Made by a program: the position numbers and the translations under genes | The notes under the pieces: generated by a model | Seen by the model: only the letters and a program-made list of their open reading frames with translations | Told to the model about the DNA's origin: nothing | Database searches by the model: none | Shown here: piece after piece, positions 1 to 7,420 of the stretch | Numbering within the stretch: position 1 is the first letter of the stretch | Layout of the letters: every line of letters starts with the position of its first letter | Assembly (NCBI GenBank): GCA_003242885.1 | Contig: QKMZ01000006.1 | Coordinates: forward strand, 1,746,979-1,810,978 | Direction of reading: 5' to 3' | Length of the DNA: 64,000 nucleotides | Source: Candidatus Melainabacteria bacterium | GTDB lineage: Bacteria > Cyanobacteriota > Vampirovibrionia > Obscuribacterales > Obscuribacteraceae

Positions 1-312
1 ATCATCGTAGAATACGGCAGCTTGCTCTCTCACACAGCGATCGTTTCGCGAGAGCTAGGCATTCCCGCAATTGTCTCGGCCAGCGGAGTTATGAACTGGC
101 TCGCGGACGGCGATACCATCGAATTTGACGGCAGAACGGGGGCGATCACAAAGCTTTCAGATTCTACGAAAACTGAAAACGCACAACTGCAGTCATCGAA
201 ACTTCCAGCTGCAAGCCCAGACGAAAATGCTGCCGCAAAATCGGAACATGATCTGAGCGACAACGTCGTGAAACTCATTGAATCCATAGGTCTCCGCAGG
301 GAGGCGAGCTAG
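1..312 (+). CDS. PEP-utilising phosphotransferase, C-terminal fragment (partial)
   Basis: The reading frame is open from the first base of the window, so the gene begins upstream. The visible 103 residues start inside the mobile phosphohistidine domain of PEP synthase / pyruvate phosphate dikinase / rifampin-phosphotransferase-type enzymes: the motif LLSHTAIVSRELGIPAIV carries the histidine (codon 31-33) that shuttles phosphate between the nucleotide-binding and substrate domains. After this domain come about 50 polar, low-complexity residues, so the mobile domain is the last folded domain, as in PEP-synthase-like and antibiotic-phosphorylating enzymes. The stop codon lies only 11 bases before the next gene and inside its ribosome-binding region, so the two are probably cotranscribed. 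The substrate cannot be told without the missing N-terminus. The family call is firm; the specific enzyme is unknown. Confidence 0.85.
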   Translation: MIVEYGSLLSHTAIVSRELGIPAIVSASGVMNWLADGDTIEFDGRTGAITKLSDSTKTENAQLQSSKLPAASPDENAAAKSEHDLSDNVVKLIESIGLRREAS

Positions 313-323
313 GAGGGGCGTCG

Positions 324-1469
324 ATGAAAAAACTTAACTCCACTCTTGCTTTGAAAAACAGACCGGAACTTCGCTTTTCAGAAATCGAAAATCATGCTGA
401 TTTTTCACGCATCCGCTACGCACAGTGCTGGGAAGACGCCGACGTCTTGCTCAAAGCGCTGAATGTGAAAGCAGGCGATGTCTGCATTTCGGTAGCTTCT
501 GCCGGTGACAATAGTTTGTCGCTTTTGTCTCGAGATCCATCAAAAGTGATCGCTGTAGATTTCAACCGCCAGCAAATTGCTTGCCTAGAACTCAAAGCCC
601 GCGCAATCAAGTTTCTCTCATACGAGGACTTACTTTGCCTCGTTGGCGCAAAGCCTGGCAATAGACTTTCACTGTATGCAAAACTGCGTCCCCACTTGTC
701 ACAGGAGACAAGAAATTTCTTCGATGTACAAAAACTCGATCTTTCAAGAGGCATCGGACACGCTGGCAAGTTCGAAAAGTACTTCGAGATTTTTCGCAAC
801 GCGGCTTTGCCATTTGTTCATAGCAAGGCAACTTGTGATGACCTATTGACCAAACGCAACAGCGAAGATCGCAAACGCTACTTCGATGAAATTTGGAATA
901 CACCGAAGTGGCGCCAACTGTTTCGAATGTTCTTCTCCCGCAAAGTGATGGGCTTGCTCGGCCGCGATCCGGCGTTTTTCCAATATGTTCAAACCGACGT
1001 TGCGCAAGCAATTTTGGATAGAACGGAATACGCTTTGACCGTTCTTGACCCAACAGAAAACCCTTACATGCAGTGGATTCTTAAAGGCAATTACGTAACA
1101 GCACTACCGCACTATTTGCGCAAAGAGAATTACGAGAAGATCAAGGCGAACATCGACAAGCTTGAGATGCGGGTCGGCTCGATTGAATCAGTACTGGAAG
1201 AACTCCCACCTGGCTCAATAGATAAGTACAACCTGAGCGACATTTTCGAGTACATGTCGATGGACAACTATCACAAGTTGCTCAGCGAACTCGTACTTGC
1301 AGGTCGCACAGGTGCCAAGCTTGTTTACTGGAACATGCTTGCACCACGCAGTAGACCTGAGAGAATGTCACCTGTTCTCAAATCACATACTGAATTAGCA
1401 GAACAACTGCACAAGGAAGATAAAGCATTCTTCTATAGCAGACTGGTGATCGAGGAGATAACTTGTTAG
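324..1469 (+). CDS. BtaA-like (DUF3419) 3-amino-3-carboxypropyl transferase
   Basis: A 381-residue protein of the DUF3419 family, whose characterised member BtaA moves the 3-amino-3-carboxypropyl group of S-adenosylmethionine to diacylglycerol in betaine-lipid synthesis. Visible hallmarks are RYAQCWEDADVLL (residues 31-43), an AdoMet-fold glycine loop VASAGDNSLSLL (about 57-68), a strand ending in AVDFN, and the late NLSDIFEYMS stretch typical of the family. The ATG is preceded by AGGAGG at good spacing. It follows the PEP-utilising gene by 11 bases and overlaps the next membrane protein by 7, so it sits inside a tight operon. No BtaB-like N-methyltransferase is visible nearby, so the product may be the unmethylated homoserine lipid or a different acceptor. 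Family assignment is good; the acceptor is inferred. Confidence 0.85.
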   Translation: MKKLNSTLALKNRPELRFSEIENHADFSRIRYAQCWEDADVLLKALNVKAGDVCISVASAGDNSLSLLSRDPSKVIAVDFNRQQIACLELKARAIKFLSYEDLLCLVGAKPGNRLSLYAKLRPHLSQETRNFFDVQKLDLSRGIGHAGKFEKYFEIFRNAALPFVHSKATCDDLLTKRNSEDRKRYFDEIWNTPKWRQLFRMFFSRKVMGLLGRDPAFFQYVQTDVAQAILDRTEYALTVLDPTENPYMQWILKGNYVTALPHYLRKENYEKIKANIDKLEMRVGSIESVLEELPPGSIDKYNLSDIFEYMSMDNYHKLLSELVLAGRTGAKLVYWNMLAPRSRPERMSPVLKSHTELAEQLHKEDKAFFYSRLVIEEITC

Positions 1470-2803
1470 GAGCATTTCCTAATCCAATTCTCGGCATGAG
1501 CCTGGTGATGGGAGTTCTCACGGCAGCGATGAGCGTGCTGTCCTATATCAAGAAAAATACTGGTTGCGAACCGGAATTAATTCGAAAGGCAGTGCATGTG
1601 CTTATGGGATGTGTCACGCTCAGCTTTCCGTATCTATTCGAGGAGTCATGGCCAGTGGCGGTTTTATCAATCGCCACGGCTGTGACGTTATCCTTTGTCG
1701 GCAAACTAAAGATGCTCAATTCCTGGGGATGCGTTCTCAAAGCAGACGGCAGGCAGTCTTATGGGCACATCTGCTTTCCCCTGGCAATCGGCATTCTTTT
1801 CACACTAACATTCGAGCAACCACTCTATTTTTGTATTCCAGTCTTAATTCTCACACTCGCCGACGCTGTTTCCGCAATGGTCGGAATTAAGTATGGAGCC
1901 CACAAATACGCGACTGTTGACGGTGCGAAGAGTACGGAGGGTTCGCTGGCGTTTTTCACTTTCGCATTGCTGGGTACTCTAATCCCGCTCGACCTTTTCA
2001 CCACGATGCCTGCCGACAAAACACTATTTATCTCGCTCATTATGGGCATTCTGGCTATGCTCTTCGAAGGAATTGCGTGGCGTGGTTTTGACAATCTAGC
2101 AATTCCTCTGGGTGCACTGCTTGTCTTACACACACACGTGGATGTGCCGACCGAAACATTAGCCATCAGGCTGATTGTGTTGGCGATAATCTTATCCTTC
2201 ACCATCGCATGGCGCCATAAAACAACACTGACCGGAAGCGCCATCCTCGGCGTGGCACTATTTGCATACGGCAGCTTCGTCGTCGGCGGATTGCAGTGGA
2301 TGACGATGCCACTGATCGTTTTCTCTTGCTACCGCTGGTGTATGCCCATGCGCTTTCAGTCGATTGAAAACAGGCATTCAATGTATGCGGTGCTGAGCGT
2401 CGCAAGCACGGGGCTCATCTGGATATGTTCGCAACTGTTCTTCAGCAGGGAATTCATCTTTCCTTATACGCTTGCTTTCGCCGTGCATGCCGCAATAATC
2501 ATGGTGGCGCACGTTCATTCTCGCGGATTCAAATCATCAAGACTCATCGTATTGACAAGCGGCATTATCAAAAGCTGGCTCCTTCTTTTCATCCCCTTTG
2601 TTATCCTCGCCGGATTCACCCGCCAGGCAATGCTCCTGAGCGTGGCAGCACCACTTTGTATAGCCTTGCCGGTTCTTGCTTTCTATCTTTCCCAGCAAGA
2701 TCCGACCAGGTCTCTCACCGGGAAAACCCGGTGGTTCAAGCAGGCTCTGTTTGCCATACTGGGGTCCCTTATCGGCTCCGTACCGGCGGCTTTCATCCAT
2801 TAA
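1463..2803 (+). CDS. Polytopic membrane kinase/cytidylyltransferase-like protein (phytol/dolichol kinase family)
   Basis: A 446-residue, highly hydrophobic protein. The N-terminal half has the signature of the phytol kinase / dolichol kinase / phosphatidate cytidylyltransferase superfamily: RKAVHVLMG near residue 40 and LADAVSAMVGIKYG followed by GAKSTEGS around residues 130-160. These enzymes use CTP or another NTP to phosphorylate or activate lipid alcohols in the membrane. The C-terminal half adds more membrane segments; TLTGSAILG...GGLQW recalls DUF92 (VTE6-like phytyl-phosphate kinases), but the usual acidic DTWASE motif is not seen. The TTG start at 1463 has GAGGAG five bases upstream and overlaps the BtaA-like gene by 7 bases; an internal ATG at 1496 is an alternative. 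Translational coupling suggests joint lipid-headgroup or polyprenol chemistry. The exact substrate is unknown. Confidence 0.75.
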   Translation: MLGAFPNPILGMSLVMGVLTAAMSVLSYIKKNTGCEPELIRKAVHVLMGCVTLSFPYLFEESWPVAVLSIATAVTLSFVGKLKMLNSWGCVLKADGRQSYGHICFPLAIGILFTLTFEQPLYFCIPVLILTLADAVSAMVGIKYGAHKYATVDGAKSTEGSLAFFTFALLGTLIPLDLFTTMPADKTLFISLIMGILAMLFEGIAWRGFDNLAIPLGALLVLHTHVDVPTETLAIRLIVLAIILSFTIAWRHKTTLTGSAILGVALFAYGSFVVGGLQWMTMPLIVFSCYRWCMPMRFQSIENRHSMYAVLSVASTGLIWICSQLFFSREFIFPYTLAFAVHAAIIMVAHVHSRGFKSSRLIVLTSGIIKSWLLLFIPFVILAGFTRQAMLLSVAAPLCIALPVLAFYLSQQDPTRSLTGKTRWFKQALFAILGSLIGSVPAAFIH

Positions 2804-2918
2804 AAACAGCAGTTTAAGTCCAGGTAAACACTCATGAAACTGTGTGAATACTGGGAACAATAGTCCAGCTAAAACCTACTATTAAGTTGGTGGGTCTGAA
2901 AAATAAAGGAGATTCGCG

Positions 2919-3992
2919 ATGACAGAAGCTCTGTCTGCGCCGCATTCTGGCTGCTTAAATTACACTTTTGCAGTCAAGCCGGAAAGCTTGTCTGCAGAAC
3001 TGGCTGAGATATCGACCAAGTTTGCACTATCTTTTCCGCATGAGTGTGTTGAACCGACCCAGACTAATGGTTCGCCTTCACTCTATTTGTTCGCAATGTA
3101 CGAAGGCAAACTAACCGCGCGCTGCTCAATCTGGGCTGAGCCTAAATTACTCTTTCCACCCTCAGCAGATCAACTGGGCCTGCGCGTCACAGGCTCTGAC
3201 GTAAAACTTGGATTCATAGGTCATTATGCTGCCACGTCTCTCAAAGCCGGTCTAGAACTGCTTGACCTAGCTGAATTCGAATTGAAGAAAAGAGGCTGCA
3301 ATGCTGTGATTGGACCTATCGACGGCAGCACTTGGCGCCGATACCGGCTGATTAGTGAGAGCTGTGGCGAACGCATATTTTCACTTGAGCCCGTAAACCC
3401 ACTGAGTTGGAACAGACATTTTTTAGATGCTGGATTCAAGGTTGTAAAAACCTATGGTTCTTCAATCAACAATAATCTTGATTTAAAAGACCCGGACAGC
3501 AAAACAATTAAAGCAAAATTGTCGCGTCAAGGTATCAAACTCAGAGCCCTCAATACAACCGACATTGATTCAGACCTCGAAGGCATCTTTCGCGTAACGA
3601 TGGAAGCAATGCAAAACAACTTTCTATTTTCGTCCATCGACAGAGCATCATTTATGAAAGAGCAAACAAAGCTGACATCGCTGGCCGACCCCGAACTTGT
3701 TGTACTTGCAGAAAAGGCAGGAAAGATAGTTGGCTATCTCTTTGCTTATCCGGATCAAAATTCAGCGGCTTTTCAACCACGACTGGTAATGAAAACAATT
3801 GCCCGCAATCTGGATGAAAAGCTCAAAGGACTTGGGCGCCTGATGTATCAAGAGGTGCATTCAAGAGCTCACGAGAAAGGCTATCGAGAGGCAATCCATG
3901 CGCTCTATGCAAAGGGCAATGCAGCGAGCGAAATCAGCGCAATGTACGGAGAAGCAATTCGAACTTACTCGCTTTACGGCAAAGCGCTTTAG
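2919..3992 (+). CDS. GNAT-superfamily acyltransferase (YghO-like)
   Basis: A 357-residue cytoplasmic protein that looks like a GNAT-fold N-acyltransferase. The N-terminal half contains IGHYAAT and AVIGPIDGSTWRRYRL. The C-terminal half contains VVLAEKAGKIVGYLFAYPD, a typical GNAT beta-4/beta-5 region, then KGLGRLMYQEVHSRAHEKGY and the end motif IRTYSLYGKAL that resembles the RRYALYGK ending of YghO-type proteins. The start is supported by AAGGAG seven bases upstream of the ATG. It lies 115 bases after the membrane kinase and 45 bases before an acyl-AMP ligase, all on one strand, so it may transfer an acyl group prepared by that ligase. This partnership is inference; the family call rests on general GNAT features. 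Confidence 0.65.
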   Translation: MTEALSAPHSGCLNYTFAVKPESLSAELAEISTKFALSFPHECVEPTQTNGSPSLYLFAMYEGKLTARCSIWAEPKLLFPPSADQLGLRVTGSDVKLGFIGHYAATSLKAGLELLDLAEFELKKRGCNAVIGPIDGSTWRRYRLISESCGERIFSLEPVNPLSWNRHFLDAGFKVVKTYGSSINNNLDLKDPDSKTIKAKLSRQGIKLRALNTTDIDSDLEGIFRVTMEAMQNNFLFSSIDRASFMKEQTKLTSLADPELVVLAEKAGKIVGYLFAYPDQNSAAFQPRLVMKTIARNLDEKLKGLGRLMYQEVHSRAHEKGYREAIHALYAKGNAASEISAMYGEAIRTYSLYGKAL

Positions 3993-4037
3993 CCAACTAC
4001 CTGCAGATACTATTCTAGAAACAGCTTTGAAAAAACA

Positions 4038-5669
4038 ATGAACCTTGTCAGAATACTCGATGAACATGCCATCTGCCAGCCCGATCGAATCGCGCTGAGA
4101 GACTTTCGGCACAACATGGACCGCGCTTTGACATACAGGACTCTGCAAAAACTGACAGAACTGGCGGCGGAAAAATTACTGGATTCCGGTATCAAGAAAA
4201 ATGATCGAGTGCTGCTGGCCGTTTCAATGCGCATCGAAACATACGTGCTTTTGCTAGCATTGTTCAGAATTGGTGCGGCCGTTGTAATTGTGGATCCGGC
4301 GGGTGGCTATAAGGCGCTAAAACAGTCACTTCAGCTAGTCCGCCCGGACGCGATGATATCGACTACTAGATTGCACGTACTCAGCTCCGCGCTTAGAGAA
4401 GTCCGTGACATTCACGTCAAGGTTCTTGCAGATCAGATTGTTCTTCCAATCGGGCGAGTTTCGGCATATAGCACCACCAATGGTTCACTTGGCTTACCGA
4501 CGCCAATCGAAGATGTTGCCGATGACCATCCGGCGTTAATAACCTTCACAAGTGGCTCTACCGGCAAGCCAAAGGCAATTGTTCGCACACATGGATTCTT
4601 GTTGAATCAACAAAAGGTTCTAGCCAAAACATTGCCTTGGGAAAAGTCAGATGTAGAGCTTACAACGCTTCCTGTGTTTGTCCTCTCTGCTTTAGCAAAA
4701 GGAATTACATCGGTACTTCCCGATGGCGATATGCGCAAACCAGCATCAATCGACGCGCAAAAAATAATTCGTCAATTGCGAGTATGTGGCGTAAATCGAA
4801 TGATTGCATCCCCTGCATTTCTGCAGCGCGTGGTTGATCATCTAAACAAAATGCACGTAAATGTCCATGGACTTACACAGATACTAACTGGTGGTGGCCC
4901 CGTCTTTCCGTCATTGTCAAAGCAAATCGAAGCCGCTTTTCCAAATGCTGAAGTGATATCAGTGTATGGATCCACTGAGGCCGAGCCAATTGCGCACATC
5001 TCCAACAATGAAGTCGCACCAGAAGATTTACAGAAGACTTTTGATGGAAGCGGATTGCTCGCAGGTAAACCCATCGACGAAATTGAATTGGCAATTGTAA
5101 ACCCAGGTGAGTTAGATGCACTCGCAAACGGTTTACTAAAAAAATTCACGAGACTGCCTGCTTACGTTACAGGAGAAATAGTTGTTCAGGGAGAGCATGT
5201 TGTTGAAACGTATTTGAATGGCATAGGAAACGCGGAGACAAAATTCTCAACCGCAACAAAACGTCGTAACCGTTCTAAAATTTGGCATCGGACAGGAGAC
5301 GCAGGTTACTTGGATTCAGAGGGCCGCTTGTGGCTCATGGGAAGATGCGCGATGAAGATCAGCGATGAGTATGGAGAACTTTACCCATTTCAGGTCGAAG
5401 TTGCAGCATCAGAAATTCCATTGGTGCGTCGCGCGACTTGCTTGAAGTTTGGTACAAAACGAATTTTAGTAATCGAGAAAAAATCTGGATCTCTCAAAGA
5501 ACGACTAATTGAACTCTTGAACCATGCAAAACCCCTCCAAAAAAGCGTGACTGATGCTTTTAAATGGCTGCGATTCGACGAAATTAGATGGGTCGACAAC
5601 ATACCCGTTGACGCACGGCACAACTCCAAAATTCAATACGGCAAGTTACAGCAGCGCCTCCAAACCTAG
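4038..5669 (+). CDS. AMP-dependent acyl ligase (OleC-like / acyl-CoA synthetase)
   Basis: A 543-residue member of the ANL (acyl/aryl-CoA synthetase, NRPS adenylation, luciferase) family. The P-loop TFTSGSTGKPKA begins near residue 169, the adenine/phosphate motif appears as YGSTEAEP, and the hinge region as RTGDAGYLDSEGRLWLMGR. The acidic GSTEAEP and the short C-terminal domain resemble OleC-type beta-lactone synthetases and related fatty-acyl ligases. The usual C-terminal catalytic lysine may correspond to K in NSKIQYGKL near the end. It would activate a carboxylic acid as acyl-AMP. It closes the lipid cluster and is followed by short tandem repeats. No clear Shine-Dalgarno precedes the ATG, so it may depend on readthrough from the GNAT gene. 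The substrate is unknown. Confidence 0.8.
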   Translation: MNLVRILDEHAICQPDRIALRDFRHNMDRALTYRTLQKLTELAAEKLLDSGIKKNDRVLLAVSMRIETYVLLLALFRIGAAVVIVDPAGGYKALKQSLQLVRPDAMISTTRLHVLSSALREVRDIHVKVLADQIVLPIGRVSAYSTTNGSLGLPTPIEDVADDHPALITFTSGSTGKPKAIVRTHGFLLNQQKVLAKTLPWEKSDVELTTLPVFVLSALAKGITSVLPDGDMRKPASIDAQKIIRQLRVCGVNRMIASPAFLQRVVDHLNKMHVNVHGLTQILTGGGPVFPSLSKQIEAAFPNAEVISVYGSTEAEPIAHISNNEVAPEDLQKTFDGSGLLAGKPIDEIELAIVNPGELDALANGLLKKFTRLPAYVTGEIVVQGEHVVETYLNGIGNAETKFSTATKRRNRSKIWHRTGDAGYLDSEGRLWLMGRCAMKISDEYGELYPFQVEVAASEIPLVRRATCLKFGTKRILVIEKKSGSLKERLIELLNHAKPLQKSVTDAFKWLRFDEIRWVDNIPVDARHNSKIQYGKLQQRLQT

Positions 5670-5685
5670 GGTTTGCAAGTGCTCG

Positions 5686-5742
5686 ATTGCAGTATTCAGT
5701 TTCTACACAATTGCAGTAATTAGTTTTTGTACCCAATTGCAG
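5686..5742 (+). repeat. Three short tandem direct repeats
   Basis: The 7-mer ATTGCAG occurs at 5686-5692, 5710-5716 and 5736-5742, so at 24- and 26-base steps, with similar flanks (AGTTTCTACACA versus AGTTTTTGTACCCA) between copies. The array sits directly after the stop codon of the acyl ligase and before a hairpin. It is too short and too degenerate for a CRISPR. It could be a protein-binding array or simple slippage. Confidence 0.6.
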
Positions 5743-5759
5743 AGTTAGTCACCTAAAAA

Positions 5760-5791
5760 CTGGGAGCTGCCCGGTCTTTCAACCGGACAGC
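5760..5791 (-). terminator. Putative terminator of the small TPR gene
   Basis: Positions 5766-5775 (GCTGCCCGGT) pair with 5782-5791 (ACCGGACAGC) with one mismatch and a 6-base loop. Read on the minus strand the hairpin is followed, after five bases, by a GTTTTT run, as expected for intrinsic termination of the gene ending at 5832. The hairpin may also stop plus-strand transcripts leaving the acyl-ligase gene, although the T-run on that side is some 25 bases away. Confidence 0.5.
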
Positions 5792-5831
5792 CCCACCCCC
5801 TCTGCAAAACTTTTTTGAGTTCGCGCGTTCT

Positions 5832-6137
5832 TCAGTTATTGATATTCTCGTCGAACATTCGTAATGCGCGCATAAAAGCCAGTGCTGCTTCTGTATTTCG
5901 CCCTTCCTTAGACAGGGTCGAACTAAGCATCAAAAGCCCATTCATAGAGGTTTCGGCACTGAGAAACTCATCTGAAATCCATAAAGCTGTTCGAAAAAAT
6001 TCTTCCGCCATCTTTATATCGCCAGCTTCTTCGAAAGCTCTAGCAATATGCATGATGTGCACCCATGATTCCAATGCTTCGCCATCGCCTCCTCGGCTGT
6101 GGCGGCTCAAATTGGATTCATCTATACGCAGTTCCAT
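5832..6137 (-). CDS. Small TPR-like protein
   Basis: A 101-residue soluble protein without a signal peptide. Two helix-pair repeats of TPR type are visible: IARAFEEAGDIKMAEEFFRTALWI (about residues 32-55) and STLSKEGRNTEAALAFMRALRMF (about 73-96), each with the small/large residue spacing typical of TPR helices. The ATG is preceded on its strand by AGCGGAGT at workable spacing. It stands alone between two plus-strand genes and is followed by a hairpin. Function is unknown; TPR proteins normally act as protein-protein adaptors. It is short for a complete TPR scaffold but the frame is clean. Confidence 0.6.
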   Translation of the reverse strand: MELRIDESNLSRHSRGGDGEALESWVHIMHIARAFEEAGDIKMAEEFFRTALWISDEFLSAETSMNGLLMLSSTLSKEGRNTEAALAFMRALRMFDENINN

Positions 6138-6440
6138 AAGCGACTCCGCTTTTCAGTATGTGTAAATAGACGCTGGTGTTTCCATTTTGATTCCGCTTTT
6201 TGGTGACTTTATGCAAACAAATAGACGTTACCAAAAGCCTTCACCATAGCCTCTTTTGAGCGAATCGCCGGGGCTGCCAAGTATTACAATATTGTGAAAA
6301 ATCCACCTTCGGGAACTATGCAAAGCAAATATCACTCCAGCGTATCCTTCGAATATGTTTTGATGAAAACTGCCCAGCATTAGGTAGGATAATCTTGGTT
6401 AGTTTCAATCTTAGCTTTCGTGCGCGGGTCACTAATATCC
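6138..6440. other. Intergenic region between divergent genes
   Basis: About 300 bases without a convincing gene, between the small TPR gene (minus) and the esterase (plus), so it should hold both promoters. The most notable element is the perfect 10-bp palindrome ACAATATTGT at 6286-6295, a possible operator. A GATAAT at 6388-6393 could be a -10 box for the esterase but has no good -35 partner. Nothing else stands out. Confidence 0.4.
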
Positions 6441-7355
6441 ATGAATTTCATGACAAACTACCGGCACAGACCATCTATCCTTTTGATAGCGGCACTTGGA
6501 ATGATATTGATGGCAACTATCAGTGGTTGCGCAAAGAGCAAGTCAGCAAGTGTAAACTCGGCACCAACGCTTCACTCGGACCTGACGTACATACCAGGTT
6601 CAAAACTCAAGTCACAAACTTTGGATCTTTTTCTGCCTGGAAATGTTTCTCAAGAAAAAGTGCCAGTGGTCGTATGGATTCACGGAGGCGCCTGGGAAGG
6701 CGGCGATAAACGCCCAGCTCCATGCCCAGAGCTAATTAAAAGGGGCATTGCTGTCGCTGCTATCAATTACCGTCTCTCGAGTGAAGCGCCTTTTCCAGCC
6801 CAGATTCATGACTGCAAAGCAGCAGTGCGCTATCTCCGCGCAAACGCAGACAAATACAACCTAAATCCGGACAAAATAGGTGTTTGGGGCATGTCCTCAG
6901 GTGGACACCTTGCCTCGCTGCTAGGAACAAGCGGCGGAGAAAGGGACCTGGAAGGTGTGGAAGGAAACATTGAGCAATCAAGCAAGGTTGTGGCAGTGTG
7001 CGATTGGTGCGGCTTTGTTGATTTCGAAAACATATCTAAGAAGGGTTGGAATCAAGAATCCGTCTTCTACAAGCTTTTCAAAGGACCTCAAGACAGCAAG
7101 CAAAAAGAAATAAGACTCGCCAGCCCAATGGAGTTTGCTTCGAGTGATGATCCTCCTTTTTTGATTATGCACGGCGACAAAGATCGAACGGTTTCAATCA
7201 GACAAAGCGAGAATTTCAAAAAAGCGCTCGACAAGGCCGGAGTGCGTTGCGATTTTGAGGCAGTAAAGGACGGAGATCACTTCTTCTTCAGTCCAGCACA
7301 ACTTACTCGCACGGCCGAATGGTTCGAAGAACAATTCAAGCCATACAAACACTGA
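6441..7355 (+). CDS. Lipoprotein alpha/beta-hydrolase (carboxylesterase)
   Basis: A secreted esterase of the BD-FAE / hormone-sensitive-lipase-like alpha/beta-hydrolase group. The N-terminus has a hydrophobic segment ending in a lipobox (ATISGC, Cys30), so the protein should be lipid-anchored. Catalytic features, numbered from the ATG at 6441: oxyanion motif HGGAW, nucleophile elbow GMSSGG (Ser152), Asp248 in HGDKDRTV and His280 in DGDHFF. It would hydrolyse an ester outside the cytoplasm. The frame extends to a GTG at 6420, but starting at 6441 or 6450 gives a better signal peptide. It converges on the SGNH/MBOAT acylation operon across a 65-base gap. Whether it removes the esters that the operon adds is an open and attractive guess. 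Confidence 0.85.
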   Translation: MNFMTNYRHRPSILLIAALGMILMATISGCAKSKSASVNSAPTLHSDLTYIPGSKLKSQTLDLFLPGNVSQEKVPVVVWIHGGAWEGGDKRPAPCPELIKRGIAVAAINYRLSSEAPFPAQIHDCKAAVRYLRANADKYNLNPDKIGVWGMSSGGHLASLLGTSGGERDLEGVEGNIEQSSKVVAVCDWCGFVDFENISKKGWNQESVFYKLFKGPQDSKQKEIRLASPMEFASSDDPPFLIMHGDKDRTVSIRQSENFKKALDKAGVRCDFEAVKDGDHFFFSPAQLTRTAEWFEEQFKPYKH

Positions 7356-7420
7356 GAGCAAAATAGTCGTTAAGCTCTGTGTATGGTTTGTGTTGCACGG
7401 GCGCTTTACAGGCAGCGATC

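Noticed and set aside
2425..2817. 130-codon plus-strand frame within the membrane kinase gene
   Set aside because: Alternative frame of a hydrophobic gene; Arg/His-rich and without domain features.
4038..5669. Assigning the acyl ligase as the DltA of the neighbouring acylation operon
   Set aside because: It is on the opposite strand, about 1.7 kb away, and resembles OleC/fatty-acyl ligases rather than DltA; its place at the end of the lipid cluster is a better fit.
5686..5742. CRISPR-like array
   Set aside because: Only a 7-base core is conserved, units are about 25 bases, and no cas genes are present.
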